57,989 bases of DNA from Synechococcus sp. CCY 0621 (GCF_019038465.1 NZ_JAFKRH010000039.1:1-57989); one strand, 5' to 3'. Shown: positions 11,524 to 20,423, counted from the first letter of the stretch. The notes: a model not told the origin generated them from the sequence alone. A program made the numbers and translations.

Positions 11524-12042
11524 ATGGCCGCCGGCATTCCCAGCCTGCCCAGCCAGGACGCTCCCTGTCCGGTGCCCCCGGCCCAGCGCCCCCTGCAGGA
11601 ATACGACCAGCTGAGCCGCTCCTGGTTCTTTCGCTGGCCCGCCGCTGGCCCCACCGGACTCTGGCGCCCCCTCGGACTCACCTGGTTGCTGTCCCTCCCC
11701 CTGGCACTGCTGGTGGCGGGGGGCAGCATCCCCCTGCGCCACGATCCACCCCGGCTGGTGATCGCCGCTGGGGCCGCCGCCGTTCTGTTGCCGCTGTTCC
11801 TGCTGCTGCGCCAATGGCTCGGCTGGACCTACGTGCAGAGGCGGCTGGTATCCGAGCGGGTGGAGTACGAGGAGTCGGGCTGGTACGACGGCCAGGTGTG
11901 GGAAAAGCCGATCACCTGGCGCCAGCAGGATCTGCTGGTGGCCCGCCACCAGGTGCAGCCGGTGCTGGCCCGCCTGCGTCAGGCCATCGCCGTGGCCATC
12001 GCCCTGATGCTGGTCGGGACGGGGCTCTGCCAGGCTCTCTGA
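11524..12042 (+). CDS. CGLD27/Ycf36 family membrane protein (DUF1230)
   Basis: A 172-residue protein with the family signature CPVPPAQRPLQEYDQLSRSW and two membrane segments (LTWLLSLPLALLVAGG and IAAGAAAVLLPLFLLLRQWL). RLVSERVEYEESGWYDGQVW and WRQQDLLVARHQVQP follow. These proteins are conserved in cyanobacteria and plastids; plant CGLD27 has been linked to photosynthetic or iron-related fitness, but the molecular role is not settled. The gene is third in the DUF3318-rsfS run. Confidence 0.88.
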   Translation: MAAGIPSLPSQDAPCPVPPAQRPLQEYDQLSRSWFFRWPAAGPTGLWRPLGLTWLLSLPLALLVAGGSIPLRHDPPRLVIAAGAAAVLLPLFLLLRQWLGWTYVQRRLVSERVEYEESGWYDGQVWEKPITWRQQDLLVARHQVQPVLARLRQAIAVAIALMLVGTGLCQAL

Positions 12043-12073
12043 GGTCGGCTTCCACGGACTTTCTCGCAACGCC

Positions 12074-13057
12074 ATGACCCTGTCCTCCAGCTTCGCCGGC
12101 CCGGGCCGCCCCGGCATTCCCCCCCTGGAGGTTCGCCTGCTGCGCAACGGCATCGTCGAATCGCGGCACCGGGTGCATGCCGTGGTCTGCGACCAGCGGG
12201 GCCGGGTGCTGATGCGCGCCGGCGACCCCCAGCAGCTGAGCTTCGTGCGCTCGGCCCTCAAGCCCTTCCAGGCCACCGTCTTCGTGGGCAGCGGTGCCGC
12301 TGATCGGATGGGGGCCGGCGAGCGGGGCCTGGCGATCGCCTGCGCTTCCCATGCCGGCACCGCCCAGCAAGCCCGGGAGGCGTTCAAGCTGCTCTGGGGG
12401 GCCGAGCTCGACACCGAGGATCTCCAGTGCCCGACCCCCGCCGGGGGCAGCAGCCCGCTGCAGCACAACTGCTCCGGCAAGCACGCGGCCTTCCTGGCCG
12501 CTTGCCGGCAGATGCACTGGCCCCTTGAGAGCTATCTGCAGAGCGACCATCCCCTGCAGCAGGCGGTGATCAAGCGGGTCGGGGAACTGCTGGGGCTGCC
12601 GGGCGCGGAGCTGATCAGCGCCCGGGACGACTGCGGCGCCCCGACCCTGCAATTGCAGCTGGCCCAGATGGCCCTGTTGTTTGCCCATCTCGGTGGCGGG
12701 GAGCAGGCCGACCTGGAGCGGCTCAGCCGGGCGATGCTGGCCCACCCCGAACTGATCGCCGGCGAAGGGGAGTTCGACACCGAAGTGATGCGCCTGGGCC
12801 ACGGCCAGGTGCTCAGCAAAGGAGGGGCGGAGGGCATCCAGTGCCTGAGCCGGGTGGGCGAAGGCATGGGGGTGGCCATCAAGGTCGACGACGGCGCCCG
12901 TCGGGCCAAGCAGGCGGTGGCCCTGCACCTGCTCGAACAGCTCGAGTGGCTTACCCCCACCACCCTGGTGGAGCTGCGCCAGCGCTACCTCGCCCCCGCC
13001 GACCACCTGCGCCTGGAGGTGATCGGCGAGCTCCGTTTCGACGGTGCCCGCCCCTGA
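12074..13057 (+). CDS. Asparaginase family protein (PF06089 type)
   Basis: A 327-residue protein of the asparaginase family common in cyanobacteria and rhizobia, distinct from AnsA/AnsB. Recognisable blocks are VRLLRNGIVESRHRVHAVVC, SFVRSALKPFQA, the HNCSGKHAAFLA motif and DDCGAPTLQLQL. It probably hydrolyses L-asparagine to aspartate and ammonia in the cytoplasm. The ATG at 12074 lies 31 bp after the CGLD27 gene; the tRNA-fMet gene follows on the same strand. Confidence 0.88.
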   Translation: MTLSSSFAGPGRPGIPPLEVRLLRNGIVESRHRVHAVVCDQRGRVLMRAGDPQQLSFVRSALKPFQATVFVGSGAADRMGAGERGLAIACASHAGTAQQAREAFKLLWGAELDTEDLQCPTPAGGSSPLQHNCSGKHAAFLAACRQMHWPLESYLQSDHPLQQAVIKRVGELLGLPGAELISARDDCGAPTLQLQLAQMALLFAHLGGGEQADLERLSRAMLAHPELIAGEGEFDTEVMRLGHGQVLSKGGAEGIQCLSRVGEGMGVAIKVDDGARRAKQAVALHLLEQLEWLTPTTLVELRQRYLAPADHLRLEVIGELRFDGARP

Positions 13058-13122
13058 GGGGCCCTGCCCCCATCAGCCGATCCGGGGGCGGGCGCATCGG
13101 CTGATACGATCTGTTGGTGCGA

Positions 13123-13199
<77 letters not shown>

Positions 13200-13235
13200 A
13201 TTTCCGGGTTCCTTCTTGGGACCTCCACCCCGAAC

Positions 13236-13260
13236 CCCCAGCCCAGGCTGGGGTTTTTTT
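13236..13260 (+). terminator. Intrinsic terminator after tRNA-fMet
   Basis: A 7 bp stem (CCCCAGC with GCTGGGG) closes a four-base loop and is followed by seven T residues. It lies 36 bp beyond the tRNA 3' end and suits termination of the tRNA transcript. Confidence 0.85.
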
Positions 13261-13316
13261 GTTGGTGGACCCACGCCCTCTGGCGGGCGCGAACCTGCGC
13301 GGCGATGCTGGGGCCC

Positions 13317-13793
13317 ATGACCCATCCCCTGGCCGGCGTCTTCGTCCTGGTGGCCGGCTCCCCCCTGGCCCCGCTGCCCCTCAGCGCCCTGCCGGCGGAT
13401 CTGCAGCCCCTGGTGCGGGGGCTGGCCCAGCACGGATTCATAGTGAAGCTGGCGGTCCCTCCCGTGCGAGGGGTCTACGGGCTCTACGAAGCTCGCCTGC
13501 GGCGGATCTGGGTGGCACCGATCACCTTTGAGCTCGGCATCGCCCGCCAGACCTTCCTCCACGAGGCGGTCCACGCTGTGCAGAGTTGCCCCAGCGGTGT
13601 GGTGGCTCCCCTCGGATGGAAGCTTCCCCTGGCGCCGGTGGTGCGCCAGCAGATCGGTGGGATCCTCACCACCGCGTATCACGGCAACAAGGCAGCGGAG
13701 CAGGAGGCCTTCGCCCTCCAGGGCCAGCCGGACGCGGTGCCCCGGCTACTGACGGCCCTGCGCCAACGCTGCGCACCCCTGGCGGGTCGCTGA
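13317..13793 (+). CDS. HEXXH-containing cyanobacterial protein, putative metallopeptidase-like
   Basis: A 158-residue protein. The segment QTFLHEAVHAVQSCPSG contains an HEXXH zinc-binding motif (HEAVH) in a helix-like context, and an AEQEAFALQ helix downstream could supply a third ligand. No signal peptide is evident. The start at 13317 (MTHPLAGVFVLVAGS) is preferred; an ATG four codons earlier is possible. Peptidase activity is inference from the motif only; such proteins are usually annotated as hypothetical. Confidence 0.75.
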   Translation: MTHPLAGVFVLVAGSPLAPLPLSALPADLQPLVRGLAQHGFIVKLAVPPVRGVYGLYEARLRRIWVAPITFELGIARQTFLHEAVHAVQSCPSGVVAPLGWKLPLAPVVRQQIGGILTTAYHGNKAAEQEAFALQGQPDAVPRLLTALRQRCAPLAGR

Positions 13794-13797
13794 AGCG

Positions 13798-14065
13798 ATG
13801 ACCCACACGCGGCGCTGGTGGGGGTCATGGGGGCGGGCGATGCGGCCAACCCCGCAGGCGATGGGCCTGGCGGAGGCCCTGGGCGCGGAGATCAGCCGGC
13901 GGGGCTGGGCCTTGCTGAGCGGCGTGCTCCCAGGTACAGCAGCCCTGGGGCAGCTTCTTCCGCTCCCTGTCAGCCGCGGTGCAGACCGCCGCCGACGTTG
14001 CGGCCTGCTGCGAGATGATCGGAGCCCTGGAGCGCGCCCAGCGTGCCGCTGAGGCGTTGGGGTGA
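13798..14065 (+). pseudogene. Decayed SLOG-fold (TIGR00725-like) gene fragment
   Basis: Pieces of one protein appear in different frames. From about 13800 one frame reads ALVGVMGAGDAANP, a Rossmann start. The next frame continues AMGLAEALGAEISRRGWALL, the helix-strand expected directly after it in TIGR00725/LOG-like proteins. A third frame, ending at the TGA at 14063-14065, reads ADVAACCEMIGALERAQRAA, which may be the tail of the same gene or of another. The central nucleotide-binding segment is missing. The sequence therefore looks frameshifted and internally deleted, not functional. Confidence 0.6.
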
Positions 14066-14067
14066 GC

Positions 14068-15807
14068 TCAGGCGGGGGGGGGATCGATCTGGCCCTCGGA
14101 GATGGTGATGAACACCCCGTCGAAACTGCGGAAAGTGAAGGACAACGGGCGTTCCGCGTACTCCAGTGTGCGCCTGCGGAGGATCTCCATCGCCACCCGC
14201 TCCCCCAGCCGCAGGCTGCGGGTGTTGTCCGAACGCCAGTGGACCCCGCCCATGCTGCGTCCCATGGCCACATTGGCGGCCAGTTTGTTCAGCTCCCCCC
14301 CCACCGTGATCAGACCGGCATCGGCGCCGGTGTAGGCCGCGGGATCGGCGAAGTTCTCCCCTCCCAGATGGGCACCGGGCTGCAGCAGGCCCTGGATCAC
14401 GACCGGCTCCTTGCGTCGGGACGCGCTTGCCGCCTGGGCCAGCAGCGGCTCGAGCCGCGCATCTTCATCAAACCAGGCCTTGAGCACCGTCACGCAGGCG
14501 CCGGCCACGGTGGCATGGCCGGCACCGTAGGCCGGGTGGGAAGGGGATCCGGCGGAGAACGCCATCGGCAGGAAGTTCGTGCCGTGCTGCAGGCGCACCC
14601 GCTGGGCGGCCACCGAGTCGATGGCCAGCCGTTGGAGGCCGTAGACGCGCTTGCTGACGCCGACCCCGACTTCCTGCATCTCGATCATGCCCCCGTACAC
14701 CTCGGGACGGGCCCGGCGGTGCACCAGCCACTTCTGGCGCCACACCACCTTCAGGGCACGACTGGCCACCTCAGAGACCACCGTGAGCAGGTCGGGCCCG
14801 CCGAGGGTGGCGAAGGCCCCCTCCCGGCTCTTGCGCACGCCCTTGTAGGGATTGCCGTCATCGAGGGGGGCGTTGATCGCATCCAGGAACAGGGCGGCAT
14901 TGAAATAAGCCTGATGCAGGGCATCCCGATTGACGAAACGGGCCAGATCCCTGAGGGTGGAAATGAAACGCGGCGAGCTCGCGTAGTAGATCTCCCCCCG
15001 GGCCGGATCGATCTGATCCGCATAGTTGTTGCAGCTTCCATAATCCCGTCCCCATCGATCCTTCCCCGTGTTCTGGGCCCGCAGCCAGTCGTCGCGGGAG
15101 GTCAGGAAATCCTTCTCCCGCACATAGGGTGTCTGCTTGGCGGAGATCGTCTGGACGCCGTAGGGGGTGTCCCTGAGGAAGAACTGGCTGACCAGTGGGC
15201 CGAACGCTTCGTCATGAAGACCGCAACGGAACAGGGTTTCCTGCCGAAGATCCAGCCCGGACACGTTGGCCGGCAGATCCTGGCCCAGCTTCAATCGTCC
15301 CCGGGCCCGATCCTGGTCGAGGGCGGTCTGGAAGACGGGGCCGACTTCGGCCACGGCGGAGGCGACGTCAGGATCCGTGGCGAAATCGTGGAGGGGTTTG
15401 TCGCGCAGCAGCGCCATCCAGTACAGCTCCACCATCTCGGCCGCAGAACTGAGGCTGTTAATGCCGGGGGCCGGCGGCATCTCCAGGCCTGTGGGATCCG
15501 GTCCCCACTCCTCGGTGGCGGCGCCGGCCAGGGGGCTGGTGAATTTGGCGACGGCGGACGCGGCACCTGCGTCCGCCGTGGGGGCGAAGGCTGGGACCAG
15601 GAGACCCTTGCGCACCCGCTCGAAGGAGGTCCGCATGCCTGCGGCAATGTCCTGGCAGGTTCGAACGAAGTCCCGGTAGGCGTCGCGATCCACCTCACCG
15701 AACTGATCATGGGGAAGGGTCTTGTGAAAATTTCCCAGAAAGGCAGCAGCGGAACCTGGGTTGCCAAACTCCTTGATTTCGTCGCTGTTGGGTGTCGGGA
15801 ATGTCAT
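14068..15807 (-). CDS. Vanadium-dependent haloperoxidase
   Basis: A 579-residue enzyme of the bromoperoxidase type, using vanadate and hydrogen peroxide to oxidise halides and so halogenate organics. Vanadate-binding elements are visible: KWLVHRRARPE (Lys and Arg), SPSHPAYGAGHATVAGACV (acid-base His) and GRSMGGVHWRSDN (Arg and the axial His). The length matches cyanobacterial and red-algal enzymes. No obvious signal peptide; location unclear. The gene converges on the decayed fragment and is divergent from the GMC oxidoreductase. The class is secure; bromide versus chloride or iodide preference cannot be read. Confidence 0.93.
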   Translation of the reverse strand: MTFPTPNSDEIKEFGNPGSAAAFLGNFHKTLPHDQFGEVDRDAYRDFVRTCQDIAAGMRTSFERVRKGLLVPAFAPTADAGAASAVAKFTSPLAGAATEEWGPDPTGLEMPPAPGINSLSSAAEMVELYWMALLRDKPLHDFATDPDVASAVAEVGPVFQTALDQDRARGRLKLGQDLPANVSGLDLRQETLFRCGLHDEAFGPLVSQFFLRDTPYGVQTISAKQTPYVREKDFLTSRDDWLRAQNTGKDRWGRDYGSCNNYADQIDPARGEIYYASSPRFISTLRDLARFVNRDALHQAYFNAALFLDAINAPLDDGNPYKGVRKSREGAFATLGGPDLLTVVSEVASRALKVVWRQKWLVHRRARPEVYGGMIEMQEVGVGVSKRVYGLQRLAIDSVAAQRVRLQHGTNFLPMAFSAGSPSHPAYGAGHATVAGACVTVLKAWFDEDARLEPLLAQAASASRRKEPVVIQGLLQPGAHLGGENFADPAAYTGADAGLITVGGELNKLAANVAMGRSMGGVHWRSDNTRSLRLGERVAMEILRRRTLEYAERPLSFTFRSFDGVFITISEGQIDPPPA

Positions 15808-16065
15808 GTTGCCCCTGGCATCGAGAGATGATCATCGATCCGATCGATAGACACGCTGCATTTCTGTGACACAGCACAAGATGCCGCAGAGAAGCCTCCT
15901 CATTTCTTCACACCTCAGCGCAGACGAGATAGCTCAGCCCGGGGGCGAAACACACCCGGGGCGCCGGGTCCGTCAGTTTCCGTCGTTGTCCGCTCTCAGC
16001 CCCGATCACCCCTGTCGAAGCAGGCCGCTCCGCCCGTCGATGGGGAAAGGAAACCGCCATCCACG

Positions 16066-17763
16066 ATGATGCCGCGATCGCCCGCCGCTCCAATGGCCGC
16101 CGCCCCATCCCCCTCAACCGGCAGCGAGACCCCCTGGGACGCTGTGGTGGTGGGGGCGGGGGCCAACGGATCGGTGGCCGCCATGGTGTTGGCGGAAGCA
16201 GGGTTGCGGGTGCTGGTGCTCGAGGCGGGGCCGGAGCTCTCGGCCCGGCGGGCCCTGGGCAGCGAGCCGCTCAACAGCCTGCGGCGCCTTGCCCACCTCA
16301 GCAGCGGCCGCCAGCGTCTGCAGCGGCACCATCCGGGGTTCTGGAAACACAACCCCGAGCTGTTCGTCGACGAGCGCCAGAACCCCTACAGCACCCCGCC
16401 GGAGGCCCCCTTCCTGTGGACCCGGGGCCGCCAGGTGGGTGGCAAGAGCCTCACCTGGGGGGGGATCACGCTGCGCCTGTCGGAGGCGGAGTTCCAGGCG
16501 GCGCGGCGGGATGGCCACGGCCCGGCCTGGCCGATCGGAACCACCGAGCTGGCGCCCTTCTACGACCGCCTGGAAACCCTTCTGGGGGTCCACGGCCAGC
16601 GGGATGGTCTTCCCCAGCTGCCGGACGGTCAGTTCCTGCCGCCGCTGCCGTTCACGCCGGGGGAGCGACACCTGCAGGGTGCGATCGCCAGAGATCTGGG
16701 CCTGCCCCTGATCCATTCCCGCGGCTTCCGCCTGCACACACCCACCCCGGCGGCCCCCTGGCCCCCCTCCAGCGCCCAGGGCCTCAGCCTGGCCCGGGCC
16801 CTGGCCACGGGCCGGGTGCAGCTGCGCAGCGGGGCGGTGGTGAGCCATCTGGAGATGGCGGCCCAGGGCGGCCTGGCCGAGGCGGTGGTGCTGGTGGAGG
16901 CGGCCAGCGGCCGGCGGGAGCGGGTCGCCGCCCCCTTGATCGTGCTCTGCGCCTCGACGATCGAAACCGTGCGTCTGTTGCTGCATTCCAGCGACACCAT
17001 CCGACGCGGCGGCCTCAGCGACCCCTCCGGCAGCCTGGGCCGCTTCCTGATGGACCACATCTCCACCAGCCGGTTCTTCTCGATTCCTGCCATCGCCACG
17101 CCGACCGAACCCGCCGAGCTCTCCGGTGCCGGCAGTTGCTTCATCCCCAACACGGTGAATCTGGACGACAACAGCCAGGAAGGCTTTCTGCGCGGGTACG
17201 GGATCTGGGCGGCCCTGCAGCGCTTCGATCCCCCCGCCCTGCTCAGGCGCCGGCCTGGGGAGGCGGTGGGGTTCCTGATCGGCCATGGGGAGGTGCTGGC
17301 CCGGGCGGAGAACCGGGTGAGCCTCAAGGGCGACCGCACCGATGCCTGGGACCTGCCCATCCCCCACATCGACTGCCGCTGGGGCACCAACGAGCAGGCC
17401 ATGGTGGCCCACATGCAGGGGCGCATGGAGGCGGTGGTGGCCTCGGCGGGGGGCCGCATCCGACCCATTGAGGAATTGTTCGTGCTGCCCCTGCTGGAGC
17501 CCCTGATCCGCAACAGCCTGGCGGTGCGGCCCGAGCCGCCGCCTCCCGGGTACTACATCCATGAACTGGGCGGGGCACGCATGGCAGGCAGCCCGGAGGC
17601 GGGCGTCGTCGATGCCTGGAACCGCTGCTGGGGGGCCCCCAACGTGCTGGTGACCGATGGGGCCTGCTGGCCCAGCGCCGGCTGGCAGAGCCCCACCCTC
17701 ACCGAGATGGCGATCACCTGGCGTGCCTGCGCCGCCGCCGCGGATCGGATGCGGCGGGGCTGA
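16066..17763 (+). CDS. GMC-family FAD-dependent oxidoreductase
   Basis: A 565-residue flavoprotein. The N-terminal FAD-binding motif is VVVGAGANGSVAAMVLAEAG with the acidic EAGPE at the end of the second strand. The middle holds GGKSLTWGGITLRLSEAEF, and the C-terminal GMC domain contains YIHELGGARMAGSPEAGVVD and VTDGACWPSAGWQSPTLTEM. The usual catalytic His in the last block is replaced by the SAGWQSPT sequence, as in sugar-dehydrogenase-like subfamilies. The substrate is probably an alcohol or sugar. An ATG at 16093 is an alternative start. Divergent from the haloperoxidase. Confidence 0.9.
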   Translation: MMPRSPAAPMAAAPSPSTGSETPWDAVVVGAGANGSVAAMVLAEAGLRVLVLEAGPELSARRALGSEPLNSLRRLAHLSSGRQRLQRHHPGFWKHNPELFVDERQNPYSTPPEAPFLWTRGRQVGGKSLTWGGITLRLSEAEFQAARRDGHGPAWPIGTTELAPFYDRLETLLGVHGQRDGLPQLPDGQFLPPLPFTPGERHLQGAIARDLGLPLIHSRGFRLHTPTPAAPWPPSSAQGLSLARALATGRVQLRSGAVVSHLEMAAQGGLAEAVVLVEAASGRRERVAAPLIVLCASTIETVRLLLHSSDTIRRGGLSDPSGSLGRFLMDHISTSRFFSIPAIATPTEPAELSGAGSCFIPNTVNLDDNSQEGFLRGYGIWAALQRFDPPALLRRRPGEAVGFLIGHGEVLARAENRVSLKGDRTDAWDLPIPHIDCRWGTNEQAMVAHMQGRMEAVVASAGGRIRPIEELFVLPLLEPLIRNSLAVRPEPPPPGYYIHELGGARMAGSPEAGVVDAWNRCWGAPNVLVTDGACWPSAGWQSPTLTEMAITWRACAAAADRMRRG

Positions 17764-17889
17764 GGGCGCCGGTCAGGGAGCCGTCACACGAGGGGGAAGG
17801 TGGTGTCAATCACCACAGTCTTCCCAGCGCAGCCTGAGCACAATGACGGGGCGACCTCCAAAGGGTCGGGCAAGGGAGAAAACCATCGG

Positions 17890-17916
17890 CGGGGGTTGGC
17901 ACCCTCGCTTTTTTTT
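17890..17916 (+). terminator. Probable terminator downstream of the GMC gene
   Basis: A 6 bp stem (CGGGGG with CCCTCG, one G:U pair) and six-base loop are followed within one base by a run of eight T residues. It lies 126 bp past the GMC stop, facing the end of the DUF2811 gene on the other strand. Confidence 0.6.
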
Positions 17917-17919
17917 GTC

Positions 17920-18192
17920 TCAGGGTTTCTGGAAGAGTCCGTCGAGATAGTGCTGCGAAACGACGGGCTCCTGGCAACCGTTCTGGAACAGGAATCCGGC
18001 CAGGGCTGAGGTGATGACGCTGTATTGATCCCAGTGCGGATGGGTGTTGATGAAATCACGCATGCCTTCGTAGAGCACCTCCGGCACCTCCGCTTCCAGG
18101 CTGACGCTCGCCTCGTCGCCGGCGCACCCCGGGCACTCTGGATCCATGGCCATGCTGGTGGGGGTCTGCTGGGATCGTTCCAAGTACGCCAC
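17920..18192 (-). CDS. DUF2811 family cyanobacterial protein
   Basis: A 90-residue protein. VSLEAEVPEVLYEGMRDFIN followed by HPHWDQYSVITSALAGFLFQ is the DUF2811 pattern found throughout cyanobacteria; function unknown. An extra N-terminal stretch carries CPGC, a possible metal or redox pair. It is mainly helical with no membrane span. Convergent with the GMC gene. Confidence 0.8.
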   Translation of the reverse strand: MAYLERSQQTPTSMAMDPECPGCAGDEASVSLEAEVPEVLYEGMRDFINTHPHWDQYSVITSALAGFLFQNGCQEPVVSQHYLDGLFQKP

Positions 18193-18542
18193 AGGGGAGA
18201 CCCAGCGTCAAAAACGCCTCGATGGGAGCCGACCTCGGTCAGGTTGGATGAGACTCATTGCCCTGGCAGGGCCATGGTCCGGGTGTCCCACATCACGCCA
18301 GCAGCCGAGGGAGCCGGCGAGGACTGTCAAGGCTGATCCGAGCAATCATTCAGTTTCCCCAGCCCCCGCATCCCAGCCACGCCGGAACGCCCCCATCTGT
18401 GGAAAAAGCCCCATGAAACGGGGGAAAACGGCATCACGGTGGGGGAAAGCCCCGAACCATCGGAAAAAATGATCAGAGCCAAGTCTCTCGGGTCCAATCA
18501 AGGGATGAGACCGGCAAGGCCAGCGGACCCTGACGCGGAGGC
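18193..18542. other. Gene-poor interval with short G/C-run hairpins
   Basis: About 350 bp between the DUF2811 start and the CbiX stop. Open frames here are unconvincing. Between about 18385 and 18480 there is a run of small C4/G4 hairpins next to A-tracts on this strand (GGGGGAAAGCCCC is one). Read on the minus strand these become stem plus T-tract units, so they could end the cbiX transcript. I see nothing else supportable. Confidence 0.5.
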
Positions 18543-19670
18543 TCACTCGGCGGGGCGCCGCAGCGTGACGGGACCCAGGGGATGGTCGGCATGGGGATAG
18601 ATCGGATGGTGATGGTGCACCCCCTGACCAGGGCCATGGGCGTGGTCATGGCCGCCGGCCGAGCCACCCACCGGCAGGGGCACCCCATCGGGCTGGCAGG
18701 CTCCGGTGCACTCCCGCTCGCAGAGGGTGCAGCTCTCCACCAGCCCTTCCACGTGGTGGTGGTGGCTGTGCTGGGGCGCCCCCACCTCCCGCTCGAAACC
18801 CAGCACTTGGGCCCGGTACTTGCACAGGGAGCAGTTCATGTTGGCCTCACCCCCCAGCACCTCGGCGACCCGCTCGCGGAAGGTGTCCAGCACCAGGGGA
18901 TGGTCGCCGAGGTAGCCGGCCTGGACCATCTCCAGCTCGGGATGGTCCGCGGCCACGCGCTCACTGTGCTGCCGGATCCGACTCACCAGCACCCCGGAGA
19001 AGAGGAAGTAAGGGAAGACGACGATGCGCCGGTAGCCGAGCTTGACCGCCTGGCGCAGGCCCGGCTCCACCAGGGGGAAGGTGACACCGGAATAGAGCGT
19101 CTCCCCCCAGCCGAAGCCAAATCCCTCCACCAGCATCCGGGTCACCTTGGCCACGTTGGAGTTGGCATCCGGGTCGGAGGAGCCGCGCCCCACCACCGCC
19201 AGGAGCGTGTCGTGCAGGGGAACGGGGCTGCGGCCGTCGGCGACGGCTTCGGCATCGGCGGTCTCGAGGCTGGCGCGGATGCGGGCGGCCGCGGCCTGGA
19301 TCATCTTGAGATCCACCCCCAGCTCACGGCCGTAGTCGATGCGCAGCCCCGTCTCGGCGGCGTAGGTGTTGAGCACCGAGGGGATGTCGTTCTTGGCATG
19401 GCCGGCGGCAAACAGCATCGCCGGCACCGCCAGCACATGGCGCACACCCCGTTGGCGCAGGGCGTCCAGGCCGTCACGCAGGATCGGCCGGGCGAACTCC
19501 AGGTAGCCGTGGTCGACGGGCACCGGATCGAGGTGGTGCTGGAGCTGGTGGGCCAGGGAGGCGAATTCGGCCACCGCCAGACGGTTGCGGCTGCCATGGC
19601 CGCAGACCAGCACACCGATCGGGCCGTGGGGTCCGGCCAGGGCGCCGTCTCGGTCAAGGGCGGTGGTCAT
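18543..19670 (-). CDS. cbiX: Long-form sirohydrochlorin chelatase CbiX with Cys- and His-rich tail
   Basis: A 375-residue protein expected to insert cobalt (or iron) into sirohydrochlorin for corrin or siroheme synthesis. The two catalytic His occur in LVCGHGSRNRLAV near the start and FAAGHAKNDIPS in the first chelatase half; a second half follows (VGRGSSDPDANSN). The C-terminus adds MNCSLCKYRAQVLGFE, a Cys-rich ESCTLCERECTGAC and clusters of His (HSHHHH, HHHH), typical of long CbiX and suited to an Fe-S centre and metal storage. The start is the ATG at 19670; the upstream open frame is unconserved. Which metal is used in vivo is uncertain. Confidence 0.88.
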   Translation of the reverse strand: MTTALDRDGALAGPHGPIGVLVCGHGSRNRLAVAEFASLAHQLQHHLDPVPVDHGYLEFARPILRDGLDALRQRGVRHVLAVPAMLFAAGHAKNDIPSVLNTYAAETGLRIDYGRELGVDLKMIQAAAARIRASLETADAEAVADGRSPVPLHDTLLAVVGRGSSDPDANSNVAKVTRMLVEGFGFGWGETLYSGVTFPLVEPGLRQAVKLGYRRIVVFPYFLFSGVLVSRIRQHSERVAADHPELEMVQAGYLGDHPLVLDTFRERVAEVLGGEANMNCSLCKYRAQVLGFEREVGAPQHSHHHHVEGLVESCTLCERECTGACQPDGVPLPVGGSAGGHDHAHGPGQGVHHHHPIYPHADHPLGPVTLRRPAE

Positions 19671-19754
19671 GGACGTCTGCACGTGGATCGACCCTATTCC
19701 CGCGACTGGGACCAGCCGGGATGCCGCCAGGATGGGTGCCAGCCACCGGCACCC

Positions 19755-20405
19755 ATGAGCCTGCACCTGCCCCCCTATCGGCCCCTGCCCCCACCAGGAC
19801 CCAGGGTGGAACTGCTCAGCGTCGCCATCACCGACCTCCAGCCCACCCAGATGTGCGTGGGTCTGGCGGAGGTGCGCAGTCGCCAGCAGGACTTCTCCCA
19901 GGAAACAGCCGAGCAGCGGCTGCGCTATCTGCGCGGCAAACCCGTGCCCCTGGTGCGTGGTGGGGCCGGCGAGCTCTGGATGGTCGACCGCCACCATCGC
20001 CTGCGGGGGCTGATCGAAATCGATCCGACAGCCCTGGCCTATGGCTACCTGGTGCTGGATCTGCCGGGAGCCCCCCCCGAAGCGGTGCTGGCCGAGCTGC
20101 AGGAGCGGGGCTGGCTGTACCTCTATGACGGCCGCGGCCACGGCCCCCTGGCGCCGGCGGCCCTGCCGCCGCGGCTGCCGGATCTCCAGGACGATCCCTA
20201 CCGCTCGCTGGTATGGCGACTCAAGAAGGAGGGAATGATCGATCCGGCTCCCCTGATCCCCTTCCACGAGTTCCGCTGGGGGGCCTGGCTACGGCGCCGC
20301 CCCCTGCCCCCCTTCAGCTCCGGCAACCTGGCGCCGGCCCTGGCCGCCGCCCGCTCCCTGGTGCGCTCCGCTTCCGCCTCCCACCTGGCTGGCTGGAAAG
20401 GCTGA
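19755..20405 (+). CDS. ParB-like nuclease-fold protein
   Basis: A 216-residue protein. ITDLQPTQMCVGLAEVRSRQ and LWMVDRHHRLRGLIEIDPTA match the ParB/Srx-like fold of the ParBc_2 type, including the DRHHRL motif. No helix-turn-helix partition domain follows, so a chromosome-partition role is unlikely; activity is unknown. The start at 19755 (MSLHLPPYRPLPP) sits 84 bp from the divergent cbiX start. It converges on the Rieske gene. Confidence 0.8.
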   Translation: MSLHLPPYRPLPPPGPRVELLSVAITDLQPTQMCVGLAEVRSRQQDFSQETAEQRLRYLRGKPVPLVRGGAGELWMVDRHHRLRGLIEIDPTALAYGYLVLDLPGAPPEAVLAELQERGWLYLYDGRGHGPLAPAALPPRLPDLQDDPYRSLVWRLKKEGMIDPAPLIPFHEFRWGAWLRRRPLPPFSSGNLAPALAAARSLVRSASASHLAGWKG

Positions 20406-20423
20406 GCCCCCCTTGTCGGAAAC

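Noticed and set aside
14062-15831. A 589-codon plus-strand frame opposite the haloperoxidase
   Set aside because: No domain or natural composition; the opposite strand encodes a complete haloperoxidase.
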